NCBI RefSeq assembly: GCF_000746275.1
Contig: NZ_JQKX01000020.1
Coordinates: 102,172-166,171, forward strand
From: Thermopetrobacter sp. TC1
GTDB taxonomy: Bacteria; Pseudomonadota; Alphaproteobacteria; Rhizobiales; Aestuariivirgaceae
Length of the DNA stretch: 64,000 nt
Direction of reading: 5' to 3'
Numbering within the stretch: position 1 is the first letter of the stretch; each line of letters starts with the position of its first letter. The notes beneath the pieces are model-generated. The model saw nothing but the letters and a program-made list of their open reading frames with translations. It was not told the origin of the DNA and ran no database searches. This document shows, piece by piece, positions 27,398-40,211 of this stretch. A program made the position numbers and the translations under genes.

Positions 27398-28284
27398 CCC
27401 TGCCCTCCTCCCTGCGCTGCCATTTCCGCCCGCGCGGTTTCCTCCGGCCGTTGCAGGCGGGTGGCGATGAGCGTGGCCACGACCGTGAGCAGAATGAGAA
27501 TGGTGGACGCGGCGTTGACCTTGGGCGTGACCGAAAAACGCACCATGGAATAGATCTTCACCGGCAGTGTCACCGTCTCCGGCCCCGAGGTGAAAAAGGT
27601 GACGACGAAATCATCCAGCGACAGGGTGAAGGCCAAAAGCGCGCCGGCTATCAGCGCCGGTTTGAGAAAGGGCAGGAGAATGTCCATGAGAATGCGCCAT
27701 TCACTGGCGCCGAGATCACGCGCGGCTTCCTCCCATTCCCGGTTGAAATGGGCAAGGCGCGCCCGCACCACCACCGCCACGAACGGAAAGGAAAAGGCCA
27801 CATGCGCGGCGATGATGTTCGACAGGGAGAGCGGCCAGGGCAGATGCGAAGGCCAGCCGATGGAGGCGAAGAAAACCATCATCGCCACCCCCATGCAGAT
27901 GTCCGGCACCACCAGGGGCAAGGCCATGGCGCCTTCAAAAGCCCCCTTGCCGGGAAAACGGAAGCGCCAGAGCATCAGGGCGGCAAGCGCGCCGATGATC
28001 AGCGAAAGAAACGTGGAGATGACGGCGATGGTCAGGGAATTGATCAGCGCCTCCAGCAGGGCCGGATCGTTGAAGGCCTGTTCGTAATATTTCGTGGTAA
28101 ACCCGCGCCAGACCACATTGCGCCGCGAATTGTTGAAGGAAAAGACCATCATCACCACGATTGGCGCATGCAGGACCAGGATGGTGAGCGCCACCAGCCC
28201 CTTGAGCCAGACGGCCCGCCCGGGCGCGAGCACGGGCCCGCCTCCCTTGTCCCTGCGGCGTTTCATCAGGAGCACTCCCTTCAT
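27394..28284 (-). CDS. Polyamine-type ABC transporter permease (PotC/PotI-like)
   Basis: A 296-residue inner-membrane permease with about six hydrophobic helices and the cytoplasmic EAA loop EEAARDLGASEWRILMDILLP that contacts the ATPase. The typical PotC/PotI signature VVMMVFSFNNSRR lies near the N-terminus, and the aromatic LDDFVVTFFTSGP follows helix 5. It overlaps both neighbours by four bases (ATGA), so the three genes are translated as a unit. Confidence 0.9.
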   Translation of the reverse strand: MKGVLLMKRRRDKGGGPVLAPGRAVWLKGLVALTILVLHAPIVVMMVFSFNNSRRNVVWRGFTTKYYEQAFNDPALLEALINSLTIAVISTFLSLIIGALAALMLWRFRFPGKGAFEGAMALPLVVPDICMGVAMMVFFASIGWPSHLPWPLSLSNIIAAHVAFSFPFVAVVVRARLAHFNREWEEAARDLGASEWRILMDILLPFLKPALIAGALLAFTLSLDDFVVTFFTSGPETVTLPVKIYSMVRFSVTPKVNAASTILILLTVVATLIATRLQRPEETARAEMAAQGGGQG

Positions 28285-29180
28285 CGCGCGCCCTCCCCTT
28301 TTGCGGCACGGCGGACCAGAAGGGGGCGCACCGCCAGAATGGCGAAGGTGGCATACATCAGCAGAAAGGAAAGCGCGGCGCCAAAGGGCCAGTCATTGGC
28401 TTTCTTGAACTGGGCGGCGATGACATTGCCGATCATGTAGGCGTTGGGCCCGCCCAAAAGCTCCGGAATGAGAAAGGAGCCAAGGGCCGGAATGAACACC
28501 AGCAAGACGGCGGAAGCGATGCCGGAACGGGTCAGCGGCAGGGTGATGGTGAGAAAGGTGTGAAACCTCGAGGCGCCAAGGTCTGCCGCCGCTTCCAGCA
28601 GGCTCCTGTCAAGCCGCTCGATGGCCGCATACATGGGCAGCACGGCAAAGGGCAGAAAGACGTAGACAATGCCGAAGATCACCGCGAATTCATTGTAAAG
28701 CATCGGCAGCGGCTGAAAGGGACCGAAGAGCGCATCAAGGCGCAAAAGCCCATAGAGCCATTCGAGCGTGAAGTTGACATAACCCCGGGTGCGAAAGACG
28801 GCGATGAGGGCATAGGTGCGGATCAGCATGTTGATCCAGAACGGCAGCATGATGGCCAGCAAAAGCCAGGTGCGCACCTTAGGCGGGGAAAAGGCGATGA
28901 CATAGGCCACCGGATAGCCGATGACGATGCAGAGAAGGGTGACGATGAGCGAGATGCGCACCGTCTTGAACAGAATGCCGAGATAGACGGGATCAAAGGC
29001 GCGCAGATAATTTTCCAGCGTGCCGGTGATGGCAATGTCCACGATGCCGCGCTTTTCACCAAAGCTCATCAGCCAGACGAAGCCGAGCGGCACCAGAAAG
29101 AAAACGATCAGCCAAAATATGCCCGGCAGGCCCATCGCCCAGAAGACCAGCGGATGCCGCCGCCAGCTTTCCATGGGCAT
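28281..29180 (-). CDS. Polyamine-type ABC transporter permease (PotB/PotH-like)
   Basis: The first gene of the three-gene transporter unit: a 299-residue permease with an N-terminal helix (PGIFWLIVFFLVPLGFVWLMS), five further helices and the coupling loop LLEAAADLGASRFHTFLTITLP. The segment LGSFLIPELLGGPNAYMIG matches PotB/PotH. A binding protein such as PotF would be expected next to it but is absent; the 245 bases upstream show no gene. Confidence 0.9.
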   Translation of the reverse strand: MPMESWRRHPLVFWAMGLPGIFWLIVFFLVPLGFVWLMSFGEKRGIVDIAITGTLENYLRAFDPVYLGILFKTVRISLIVTLLCIVIGYPVAYVIAFSPPKVRTWLLLAIMLPFWINMLIRTYALIAVFRTRGYVNFTLEWLYGLLRLDALFGPFQPLPMLYNEFAVIFGIVYVFLPFAVLPMYAAIERLDRSLLEAAADLGASRFHTFLTITLPLTRSGIASAVLLVFIPALGSFLIPELLGGPNAYMIGNVIAAQFKKANDWPFGAALSFLLMYATFAILAVRPLLVRRAAKGEGAR

Positions 29181-29425
29181 CCCCTCCCCTCTCCAGCATT
29201 TTCCCGCAACCAGGCAAGAAGATCCGTCCCAGCCCGATTACGGCCATGACCCCACATGGTGTCGCGCAAGACACAACAAACAGGGCGCCACCGCCCGGAT
29301 CTTCAAGGCCGGCAGGCCCGTGATGTAGCACACGCACGAAAAAGGAAAAGATGGCTTGCACCTCTGATCACGCCAGCCATGAAATTCGTATCCTTCAGGA
29401 GTCAGGCTGGAGGACACCTGCGGCG

Positions 29426-32400
29426 TCATTTTCCTGCTGCGGGCCTGCGCCGGGGCGTGGTTCGGCGCTTGGGCGTGCCGTCGGGATTCACGTTGTGCCC
29501 GCCGATCTGGAAAAATTCGCGAAAGATGCCCGGCGCGATGGCCGAGACCGGATTGACCACGAAGCGCGGCCGTTTCATGGTGCCGCGCAAGGCAAAGGTC
29601 AGGCCGAAAACGCCCTTGCCGCCCCCGCCGGTGAGGATGTCGCCGATGATCGGTACCTTGCCGATGGCGGCATTGACGGCATAGGCCGGGATGATGGTGC
29701 CGCCGATGTCCATGGCGAGATCGCGCTTGCGGATCAGGCCGTTGGCCGTGGCGCCCAGCTCCTTGCCCTTGATCAGCGCATTGCCGATGCGCACGAAGTT
29801 CTCATCCGTGGAAAACGGCAGGATCAGCTTCTTGAAACGCATGCCGCGCCGGGGGCCGCGCCGTTTGCCCTTGCGGGTGATATTGGCAAGCCGCGCCTCG
29901 TTGCGCACCTCGAAACGCCGAATGACGAGCAGACCGCGCTGCACAGAGCCATTGGGCTTGAGCAGGGCGGTAAAGTCCATCTCACCGCCGGCGATGCGCG
30001 AATATAGCCCGGAGGCGCGCAGCACCGCGCCGGCATCCCGCGCCAGAATGCGCAGGCGGCGCAGGCCATTGGCCGCCGGCGTCAGATCAAGGCTGACCGG
30101 CTGACCGGAAGACAGCTGCCCCTTCAGGTTCATGCGCGCCACATGCCCGCCGCGGATGTCAATGGTGCCGCGCACATCGGTGATCATCTCGCCGCGCTCC
30201 GCCACGATGCGCGCGATGTTCACCTGAATGCGCACATCATCAAGCCCGCTTAATGCATCCTCCTTGCCGGCAGCAGCCTGGGCCGCGCCGCGTTCGGAAA
30301 GATAGCGGCGGATCAGTGGTCGGGCATCAAAGATCTGACCGGCCGCTCCCACTTCCAGCCGTGAGCCGCGCATGGACAGGCCAATGGCGAGCCTGTGCAG
30401 GGTATCGAGCTCAAGGCGCGGAAAGGTCGCCTCGATCAGTCCGCCATTCTCCTTGAGATCCAGCCGGCCCGTAACCTTGAATCCCCCGGGCCCGGCAATG
30501 TCGATGTCCCGGATGAGGATGCGCCCCTTGCGCGTGAAGACAACGCGCAGGCGCGCACTCGTCCCTTTCATGGCCGGCCGCGACCAGTCGATAAAGCCCA
30601 GACGCAACGCCACTTTGGAAAGATCCGCCTTCACCCGTGCCTCGGTGAGCCTGCCGCCTTTCTCATCGGCATCGAGATTGATGGTGATCGGCCCGCTGAT
30701 CCATGGCGAGAAATCCGCGCCCAGCTTCCTTCGGTCGCGATCATTCAAGCGCATGCGCACGCGCAGACGGCTTGTATCTTCCGTCAAACGCCGCTGCCAG
30801 GACAGATCGGCGGGCATGCCATCCAGCTTCACCTTGCCTGATGCCTTCAGCACATCATCGGCATAGGCGAGATCAAGGGTGCCGCCGGTGATCCTGAAAC
30901 CGCTCGGCAAACCGCTCAGCCGGGCATTCTCTATGCGCGCCTCGGCGGAAATGCGGATCTGTTCCGGCTTCATCGCCCGCGACAAGGGCATGCGGAAATG
31001 AATGCGCACATCTGCGCGGCCATTGACCTGCGTCTTGCCAAAGCCGGTGCTGCTCGGCAGCTTCAGGGGCGGCAGATCAAGAAGCTCCACGAACGAACGC
31101 GCCCCGCCGCGCACACTGACGTCGATCCGCGATGGTGAGACCTTGCGCGCCAGATCGCGCGTTTTCATCACCCCGCGCACCAGCGTGAGACGCGCGCCGG
31201 AAGGCAGCCGGCTATGTCCCTTGTCCAGAACGAGCGTGAAGTGATTGCCGGTCATGTTCACGCTGCCGGCGGCATTCTTCACCGGCGGCAAGCCTTCCAG
31301 ATAGTCGAAGGAGACATCCTGCACCGAAAAGGCGATCCTGGCCATGGCGTCCGGAACCGGTTCGTCCCGCTCGATCGCCGCGCGGATCACCCGCCCGGGC
31401 ATGGCCAGCTGAAACGTCCCCTGCGGGATGATGCCCGTTTTCAGATGTTCGCGGATCCAGGCCCGGGCACCGGGCGAGACGATGGGCGGCCAGAGTTTTT
31501 TCACAACGCGTGCGGTGATGTCTCCGCCGCGCCCGCCAATATAGACGCCGATACCCTCCTTCTCGCCAACGAAACGGCCCTGCATGCGAATCCAGCTTTT
31601 GCCTGAGCGCAGCAGGAAATCCTCCACCTCCACCGCCGCCACATCGAGGCGGAACTGCCCGCGAAAGGCGATCTGATCGATGATGATCTCGCCCTTTCTC
31701 TGCGGCGCCTTGACGTTGCCGCGGCCGATATCGAAGCGCACGCCGATGCGTTTCAACCGCCCCTCCGGTGAGAAAACGGGCGTCATGCGCCCCTGCATCT
31801 CCATGGGTGTGCCATTGACGGATAGAAAGGAGGGATGAATGACAAAAGTCCCGTCCTTCGGATCATAGTCTATGCGCACCAGCCCTTCCTGCACCTTCGC
31901 CGGCCGCGCAATGTAGCCCGGGAAATAGACCGTGCCCTGCCCCACAGAGAGTTCCGCCGTTGCCTGCTGCAAGCCCTCCTTGCGCGTAAAATGCATTTCC
32001 ATGTGGCCGGATACCGGCACCTTCATCTGCGCAAGCTGGGAGACGGCAAAGACATTGCTGGCCACATCGGCGATGACCACATCGAAAATGCGCATGCTCA
32101 CCTGAATGCTGTGATCCTCGCGCAGGAAACGCGCGGTGAATTCAGTGCGCCAGGTCTTGCCGCCACTGGAGAGCCCTGCCTCGGCATAGAGCACGAAACC
32201 ATAAGGCACACGCCTGAGCTGCAGATCCGCCTTGGGCGTGAACATCAGGATGTCGGCGATTTCGTCATAATAGGAAATGGAGGCGCGGCGGATATTCAGC
32301 CCCTCCAGCGAGGATAATGCCGCCCTGTTATCGCCTTGCCCGAACAGTTCCCGCTCGATGAAATCGAAGACATCCTGCAGGCCGGTCAGCTGACTGAGTT

Positions 32401-33085
32401 CCTCGCCAATGCCCACTTCCCCGGAGGGCCGGCGAGAGACATCCCTTTCCGGCGCCGGATTCCTTTTCGCCTCTTTGAAGCCGGCATCTCCGGGCTGTTT
32501 ACCTGGGGCGACGTCTCCCCGGCGATCCTGCTTGTCCTGTTCAGCCGTTTGGGAACCGCTGCGAAAGCCCACCTCAAACCGCCCGTCCTGACGGCGGCGG
32601 ATCACGATGCGCGGCCCGATGAGGTCGATGCGCCTGATCGCCACCCGGCCTTTCATGAGCGCGGCACCATCGATGCCCACCGCGCCCTTGGGCGCCTGCA
32701 CCAGCACACGCCCGTCCGCCCCCCGGATCTTCACATCACGCATGTGCAGGATGGGCATGCCCCTTTCCTCGTCACGCTCCAGCACGATGTCCGAGGTGGA
32801 AAGGGAAAGCCCCGTGGCCGCCATGGCCTCGTTGGCCATGCGTTCGACCCGGTCCTTCAGGAACGATAGCGAGATCGGCCCCTGTTCGAGCCGCCACCAC
32901 AGCCCGCCAATGGCAACGGCAAGGCCGGCGAGGATCACAAGCCCCGCGATCAGTACGATCCTGCCTATGCGTCTGCTCAAGGCCCTTGCCGCTCCGGGTG
33001 CTGCCAAACCGAAATGCCGAAATGTCGTGAAGACGAAAGGCGCATCTTTGCGTAGCCGAAAGGCGGCGCGCCGTGAAAGCCGCAT
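29426..33085 (-). CDS. AsmA-like / YhdP-type large envelope protein (DUF3971)
   Basis: A giant protein (1219 residues) with one N-terminal transmembrane helix (IVLIAGLVILAGLAVAIGGLWW) and a long periplasmic part of repeating beta-strands, as in AsmA/TamB/YhdP proteins thought to bridge the envelope for phospholipid transport. Recognisable pieces are GLSLSTSDIVLERDEERG, HMRDVKIRG near the N-terminus, and the C-terminal AsmA motif IPAYAVNAAIGKVPIIGDIL followed by GVFGLTFALRGT. An open frame extends to a GTG at 33193, but its first 36 residues are low-complexity and would leave only 47 bases to the divergent peroxiredoxin; I prefer the ATG at 33085. Confidence 0.85.
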   Translation of the reverse strand: MRLSRRAAFRLRKDAPFVFTTFRHFGLAAPGAARALSRRIGRIVLIAGLVILAGLAVAIGGLWWRLEQGPISLSFLKDRVERMANEAMAATGLSLSTSDIVLERDEERGMPILHMRDVKIRGADGRVLVQAPKGAVGIDGAALMKGRVAIRRIDLIGPRIVIRRRQDGRFEVGFRSGSQTAEQDKQDRRGDVAPGKQPGDAGFKEAKRNPAPERDVSRRPSGEVGIGEELSQLTGLQDVFDFIERELFGQGDNRAALSSLEGLNIRRASISYYDEIADILMFTPKADLQLRRVPYGFVLYAEAGLSSGGKTWRTEFTARFLREDHSIQVSMRIFDVVIADVASNVFAVSQLAQMKVPVSGHMEMHFTRKEGLQQATAELSVGQGTVYFPGYIARPAKVQEGLVRIDYDPKDGTFVIHPSFLSVNGTPMEMQGRMTPVFSPEGRLKRIGVRFDIGRGNVKAPQRKGEIIIDQIAFRGQFRLDVAAVEVEDFLLRSGKSWIRMQGRFVGEKEGIGVYIGGRGGDITARVVKKLWPPIVSPGARAWIREHLKTGIIPQGTFQLAMPGRVIRAAIERDEPVPDAMARIAFSVQDVSFDYLEGLPPVKNAAGSVNMTGNHFTLVLDKGHSRLPSGARLTLVRGVMKTRDLARKVSPSRIDVSVRGGARSFVELLDLPPLKLPSSTGFGKTQVNGRADVRIHFRMPLSRAMKPEQIRISAEARIENARLSGLPSGFRITGGTLDLAYADDVLKASGKVKLDGMPADLSWQRRLTEDTSRLRVRMRLNDRDRRKLGADFSPWISGPITINLDADEKGGRLTEARVKADLSKVALRLGFIDWSRPAMKGTSARLRVVFTRKGRILIRDIDIAGPGGFKVTGRLDLKENGGLIEATFPRLELDTLHRLAIGLSMRGSRLEVGAAGQIFDARPLIRRYLSERGAAQAAAGKEDALSGLDDVRIQVNIARIVAERGEMITDVRGTIDIRGGHVARMNLKGQLSSGQPVSLDLTPAANGLRRLRILARDAGAVLRASGLYSRIAGGEMDFTALLKPNGSVQRGLLVIRRFEVRNEARLANITRKGKRRGPRRGMRFKKLILPFSTDENFVRIGNALIKGKELGATANGLIRKRDLAMDIGGTIIPAYAVNAAIGKVPIIGDILTGGGGKGVFGLTFALRGTMKRPRFVVNPVSAIAPGIFREFFQIGGHNVNPDGTPKRRTTPRRRPAAGK

Positions 33086-33240
33086 GCCTGTGGCGTCCGC
33101 CCCATGTGAACCAGCACGCTTCGTCTCCCCTATAGCGGAATCATCTGGGCCAGATTGTGATGAGCTCTTGCGTCTTTGCAAGCGCTTCGGCACATAAGGC
33201 TATCGACACACCACAGGCGTCTTCAGTTGGGAGACCTGTC

Positions 33241-33711
33241 ATGAGCACACCGGATGTGGGCGATCCCGCCCCTGATTTCGAGCTGGAGACCGATACCGAA
33301 GGCACGATCCGCCTGTCCGACTTTCGCGGCAAGAAGGTGGTCGTCTATTTCTACCCCAAGGACAACACGTCCGGCTGCACGCAGGAGGCGAAGGATTTTT
33401 CCGAGAAAATTGCCGAATTCGAGAAGGCCGATACCGTCATCATCGGCATCTCGCCCGACAGCGTGCGCAAGCATGCCAATTTCCGCGCCAAGCATGACCT
33501 GAAGGTGATCCTCGCCGCCGATCCGGAGCGCAAGGCCATAGAGGCCTATGACGTGTGGAAGGAAAAATCCATGTACGGGCGGAAATACATGGGCGTGGAG
33601 CGCTCCACTTTCCTCATCGACCGCGACGGGCGCATCGCCCGTGTCTGGCGCAAGGTCAGGGTCAAGGGCCATGCGGATGAAGTGCTGAAAGCGGCGCAGG
33701 AACTGCCCTGA
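33241..33711 (+). CDS. bcp: Thioredoxin-dependent peroxiredoxin, Bcp/PrxQ type, 1-Cys form
   Basis: Reduces hydrogen and organic peroxides. The 156-residue protein has VGDPAPDFEL, VVVYFYPKDNTSGCTQEA with the peroxidatic cysteine, and the late ERSTFLIDRDG. In the common Bcp pattern a second cysteine follows five residues after the first (CTxEAC); here that place is Lys (CTQEAKDF), so the resolving partner must lie elsewhere or be another thiol. The ATG at 33241 has GGGAG nine bases upstream. It is divergent from the AsmA-like gene. Confidence 0.92.
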   Translation: MSTPDVGDPAPDFELETDTEGTIRLSDFRGKKVVVYFYPKDNTSGCTQEAKDFSEKIAEFEKADTVIIGISPDSVRKHANFRAKHDLKVILAADPERKAIEAYDVWKEKSMYGRKYMGVERSTFLIDRDGRIARVWRKVRVKGHADEVLKAAQELP

Positions 33712-33941
33712 CAGGTGCCGTTTACGGAACCGATGGCCGAAGCCCTTCTCGGACAATGAAAATTTGACCGGGCTGTTTACCATGTTCGGTCATTTTTTCA
33801 CAATTCTTGCCCTCTATGGTTTAATAAACGGGTAACCATCAGGGGCAGGCATGCGTGCTTCTATCCGTGCAGATATGCACTAGGGTCCTACACCTGTCGG
33901 GGACGCATGACCGGGACACAAGCCTGTAAAAGAGGCAGGGC

Positions 33942-34622
33942 ATGATTTTCGGAAAGGACAGGAAAGCGCCGGAGCAGCCCGCGCAACAACAGCAGGAGAC
34001 CGCCACGCAGCAACCCGCTGCCGAGATGCAGGAACAGACCACGCAGGCATCCAGCGGCCCTTCGGTGCTCACCGCGGAATCGGTGCTGGAAGGCAATCTC
34101 GCCACCAGTGGCGAGCTGCACATCGACGGCACGGTCCATGGCTCGGTGCAGGCGGCGGTGGTCATCGTCGGCACCAACGGGGCGGTGCATGGCAACGTCG
34201 TCGGCGAGGAGGTTTTCATCCGCGGCCGTGTCATCGGCCCCATCTGCGGTGTCAATGTCGTGCTCGTTTCCGGCAGCCATGTCGAGGGCGACATCATCAA
34301 CCAGACCATCGCCATCGAATCCGGCGCCTACGTGGACGGCAAGATCCGCCGCAGCGAGGACCCGCTCGGTGAATGGCAGCGCATGTGGTATGGCGAGGAA
34401 ACGGAGCAGCAGCCCGCCTATGGCGCCGATGCCGGCATGATGGGCATGCCAGAAGGTGAGATGTCTCCGGATGCGGCCTATGCCTACCCCAATCCCTACG
34501 ATCAGCAGGCAACATCCGAGGCCGCTCCGGCCCAGCCCTACCCGGCCGAACAGGCCTTCCCCGGCGAACAGACGCAGCCAGCTCCCTCACCTGAAGAAGA
34601 CGAGGGCAAGAAGGACGGTTGA
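33942..34622 (+). CDS. Bactofilin (polymer-forming cytoskeletal protein)
   Basis: A 226-residue bactofilin. The conserved beta-helical core at about residues 40-130 reads LTAESVLEGNLATSGELHIDGTVHG, then NGAVHGNVVGEEVFIRGRV and SHVEGDIINQTIAIESGAYVDG, one strand every five to six residues. A disordered Gln-rich N-terminus and a long Pro/Gln/Glu-rich C-terminal tail flank it. Bactofilins assemble without nucleotides and position cell-wall or stalk machinery; no M23 peptidase partner lies next to it here. AGGCAGGGC precedes the ATG. Confidence 0.92.
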   Translation: MIFGKDRKAPEQPAQQQQETATQQPAAEMQEQTTQASSGPSVLTAESVLEGNLATSGELHIDGTVHGSVQAAVVIVGTNGAVHGNVVGEEVFIRGRVIGPICGVNVVLVSGSHVEGDIINQTIAIESGAYVDGKIRRSEDPLGEWQRMWYGEETEQQPAYGADAGMMGMPEGEMSPDAAYAYPNPYDQQATSEAAPAQPYPAEQAFPGEQTQPAPSPEEDEGKKDG

Positions 34623-34687
34623 TCGCCTGGGTCTGACGCATGCGTAGCCCACGCAGCCCATTCCGCATGCGTCCCATGTCTGACATC

Positions 34688-34775
34688 AGGGCGTGGACTC
34701 ATAAAAGTCAGCGAGATGCAGCGAAAATGTCGGCCTTAAAGGGCTGGCGCGTCGGATTTTATGAGGACACGCCCT
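34688..34775. mobile_element. MITE-like element, short form (88 bp)
   Basis: Ends are AGGGCGTGGACTCATAAAA and, inverted, AGGGCGTGTCCTCATAAAA. Its reverse complement matches the element at 62777-62950 except that about 86 internal bases are missing, as if lost between short CTTTT repeats. The ends match the right end of the IS5-family remnant at 18263-18280. Confidence 0.8.
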
Positions 34776-34809
34776 ACCCTGCCCGTCTTCGTTCCGCGTC
34801 TGGGATAAC

Positions 34810-36306
34810 TCAGCGCAAGAGTTTCAGAATGTCGCCGCCGCGGTTCACCGCCACCTCGTGAATGACGCGGACGCGGTCAAGCAAGGCGGTGAAATCCTTA
34901 ACACTGTGCACGCGCACATTGTTCACTTCCAGAATGACATCACCGCGCCGAAAACCGGCCCGCGCCGCCGGGCCGCCCAGCACCTTCGTGACCACAACCC
35001 CGCCCTTGCGCCAGACACGGGTGGGCAGATCAAGCTCCGCCGCCACCGCCGGCGAGATGTTGGCCACCTTCAGCCCGGCGAACAGATTGCGCCCGCGGAT
35101 CAGGGTCTCCTCCCGCGGCGGCACTTCAGGCGGGGCGATGCGATCGATGGTCATGTTCAGGCGCCGCTCCCCGCGCCGCACCGTCAGCCTGGCCGTGGTG
35201 CCCACGGGCTTCGCCGCAAAGCGATAGCCGAATTCGCGCACATCGCCGATGGGCTTGCCATCCACGGCGATGATGACATCGCCCGGCTTCAGCCCCGCTT
35301 TCTTCATGGGCGAAAGCGGATGAAACGACACCACCAGCGCCCCGGCCGGCCGTTTCATGCCCAGCGATTCCGCTATATCCGGCGTCACCTCCTGCAGATA
35401 GACCCCGGCCCAGGGCCGCACGATGCGCCCGCCTTCCCGCACGCTGAGCAGCATGGTCTTCACCAGATTGGAGGGAATGGCAAAGCCGATGCCATTGGAG
35501 CCGCCGGAGCGCGAAAAGATCATGGTGTTGATGCCGACCAGCTCGCCTTTCATGTTGACAAGCGCACCGCCGGAATTGCCGGGATTGATGGCTGCATCGG
35601 TCTGAATGAACAGCTGCGTGCCGTTGCGGCCGATGCCGGTGCGTGCGGTGGCCGAAACGATGCCCTGAGTCACCGTCTGCCCGATGCCGAAGGGATTGCC
35701 GATGGCCAGCACGATATCGCCCACCTCCAGCTTATCGGAATCGCCGATGGGAATGGTGGGCAGCTTCTCCTTGGTCTCCACCTTGAGGATGGCCAGATCC
35801 ATGCGCGGATCGCGCGCGACGATGCGGGCATGAAACTCGCGCCGGTCGGAAAGCACGACACGAATGTCATCCGCCTTGTCGATCACGTGGTTGTTGGTGA
35901 CGATATAGCCGTCCGGCGTGACAATCACGCCCGAACCCAGCGAATTGCGCACCCGCTCCACCGGACGGCCGAAGGTCAGCCCGCCGCCGAAAAGGTCGCG
36001 AAAGAAGGGATCGTCGAACAGAAGCGGCACCCGCCGCCGCACCCGCACCACCTGCCGCGCATAGATGTTGACCACCGCCGGCATTGCCTTCTTGGCCACC
36101 GGCGCAAAGGAAAGGGTGATCTCCTGCTTCGTCTGCGGCACCTTGTTCTTAAGGCCCAAAAAGGCCTGAGCCGGTGCATAAGGCAGGGCAAGCAGAACAA
36201 GAGCGAAAAGCAGGGACAGCAGCCACCGCACCCGGCGCCACGCATGCGGGTCTGCCCGATATTCAGCACGTTTCGAGAAAGAGGCCGCCCTGGCCTTGCG
36301 CAGCAT
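34810..36306 (-). CDS. Do/DegP-family periplasmic serine protease
   Basis: HtrA-type protease and chaperone of envelope quality control. After a signal segment (VRWLLSLLFALVLLALPYAPAQA) the 498-residue protein has the trypsin-like domain with the triad His in VTNNHVIDKAD, Asp in DPRMDLAILKV and Ser in INPGNSGGALVN. Two PDZ domains follow: GVYLQEVTPDIAESLGMKRPAG and LKVANISPAVAAELDL, ending in an AGFRRGDVILEVN loop. The open frame runs upstream to 36759, but that part contains an intergenic inverted repeat and no homology, so the start at 36306 (MLRKARAAS) is preferred; its ribosome-binding site is weak. Confidence 0.92.
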   Translation of the reverse strand: MLRKARAASFSKRAEYRADPHAWRRVRWLLSLLFALVLLALPYAPAQAFLGLKNKVPQTKQEITLSFAPVAKKAMPAVVNIYARQVVRVRRRVPLLFDDPFFRDLFGGGLTFGRPVERVRNSLGSGVIVTPDGYIVTNNHVIDKADDIRVVLSDRREFHARIVARDPRMDLAILKVETKEKLPTIPIGDSDKLEVGDIVLAIGNPFGIGQTVTQGIVSATARTGIGRNGTQLFIQTDAAINPGNSGGALVNMKGELVGINTMIFSRSGGSNGIGFAIPSNLVKTMLLSVREGGRIVRPWAGVYLQEVTPDIAESLGMKRPAGALVVSFHPLSPMKKAGLKPGDVIIAVDGKPIGDVREFGYRFAAKPVGTTARLTVRRGERRLNMTIDRIAPPEVPPREETLIRGRNLFAGLKVANISPAVAAELDLPTRVWRKGGVVVTKVLGGPAARAGFRRGDVILEVNNVRVHSVKDFTALLDRVRVIHEVAVNRGGDILKLLR

Positions 36307-36337
36307 CCGACACGACACAAGGTCGCTGTTTTTCTCG

Positions 36338-36419
36338 TCATCCCGGCGAAAGCCGCAAGCTTCTGCCGCAAACGCATGCGTCAATGGCCTGAGATACCGG
36401 CTTTCACCGGCATGACGGT
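36338..36419. repeat. 85-bp inverted repeat upstream of the DegP-like gene
   Basis: Arms GTCATCCCGGCGAAAGCCG and CCGGCTTTCACCGGCATGAC flank a centre with GCATGCGTCAATGGCCTGAGA. The element stays open in the frame of the protease gene and so makes its reading frame look 150 codons too long. Confidence 0.75.
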
Positions 36420-36601
36420 CTATGTGCTTTGTAGCGGGCCTGCGGACGGTGTTCCGTTCAGAAACGGGCATTGGGGATGTGTCCTTCATCCTTGCGGCCG
36501 GGATCATGCGCACGTCAACCTCGCAGCGATCTTGTTCATGGTGTTCATCATTCCCATATCCCCCTTTGCCCCGCCGCGCGCACTGGTCTATCACACCCGG
36601 C

Positions 36602-39489
<2,888 letters not shown>

Positions 39490-39493
<4 letters not shown>

Positions 39494-40104
39494 GGACGAT
39501 GCCTGATGATGCATTTTATCTATACGAACTACCAGAAAGAACAGAATGCCTTGATAAACATTTTTCTTTAATAGGAAGAGTGATATTTTTTGCAGCACAA
39601 ATAGAAGATAAATTGCGCCAGATTGCAAGAATTATTGCATTAAACAATATTACATCCGATATGAACGCGAAAAATATAAACGATTTAATCAACAAGGCTT
39701 TTCTTAAGGCAACTGACCATATTTATAAAAAACCTAGCAAAAATATCGTTAAATTAATGACAAAAAAAATTGGCAAAGCGTTTGAAAAGCGAGGTATTGA
39801 TGCAGACGCAATAAAATACCTCAATGAAGATTTAAAAGACATTTTATTTAATGGCATAAATGCAAGAAATAAAATTATACATGAATATATTCACATTGCA
39901 ACCAAATACGACTTTTTTCAAGAATCTGATATTCCAGAAATGCATTCAAAAGTCCTTATAGGTATATTATGTGAAGATATTGATAAAATTATTGTGGCGA
40001 ACTACGCATTATCATCTATTTTGGCTTCTGCTGGAAAATCAGCTACTCTAGATTTAGATTCGTATAAAGCTAATGTAAAAAAATGGATATGTGAGCTTGA
40101 ATAA
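39490..40104 (+). CDS. AT-rich acquired gene, HEPN-like protein with RX4H motif
   Basis: A 204-residue, mostly helical protein of unknown function. Its codon use is strikingly AT-rich beside GC-rich uvrA, so it was surely acquired. The segment [13 protein letters not shown] at about residues 118-130 has R-N-x3-H, the RX4H pattern of HEPN domains, which in many defence and toxin systems is an RNase active site; the upstream helices ([20 protein letters not shown]) fit the HEPN helical bundle. It starts at the GTG overlapping the uvrA stop, or at the ATG at 39499, and would be carried on uvrA transcripts. No antitoxin-like partner is obvious, although the next small gene is a candidate. Confidence 0.6.
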
Positions 40105-40211
40105 TTTTCCATCTCCCCAAATGGATCTTGGCCTGTTACGGAACTTTTCAGACCAATTTTTGTGAGAAGATACATCCCCATCCCATAAGAGGATTTCAGG
40201 AGGCGCAAGAC

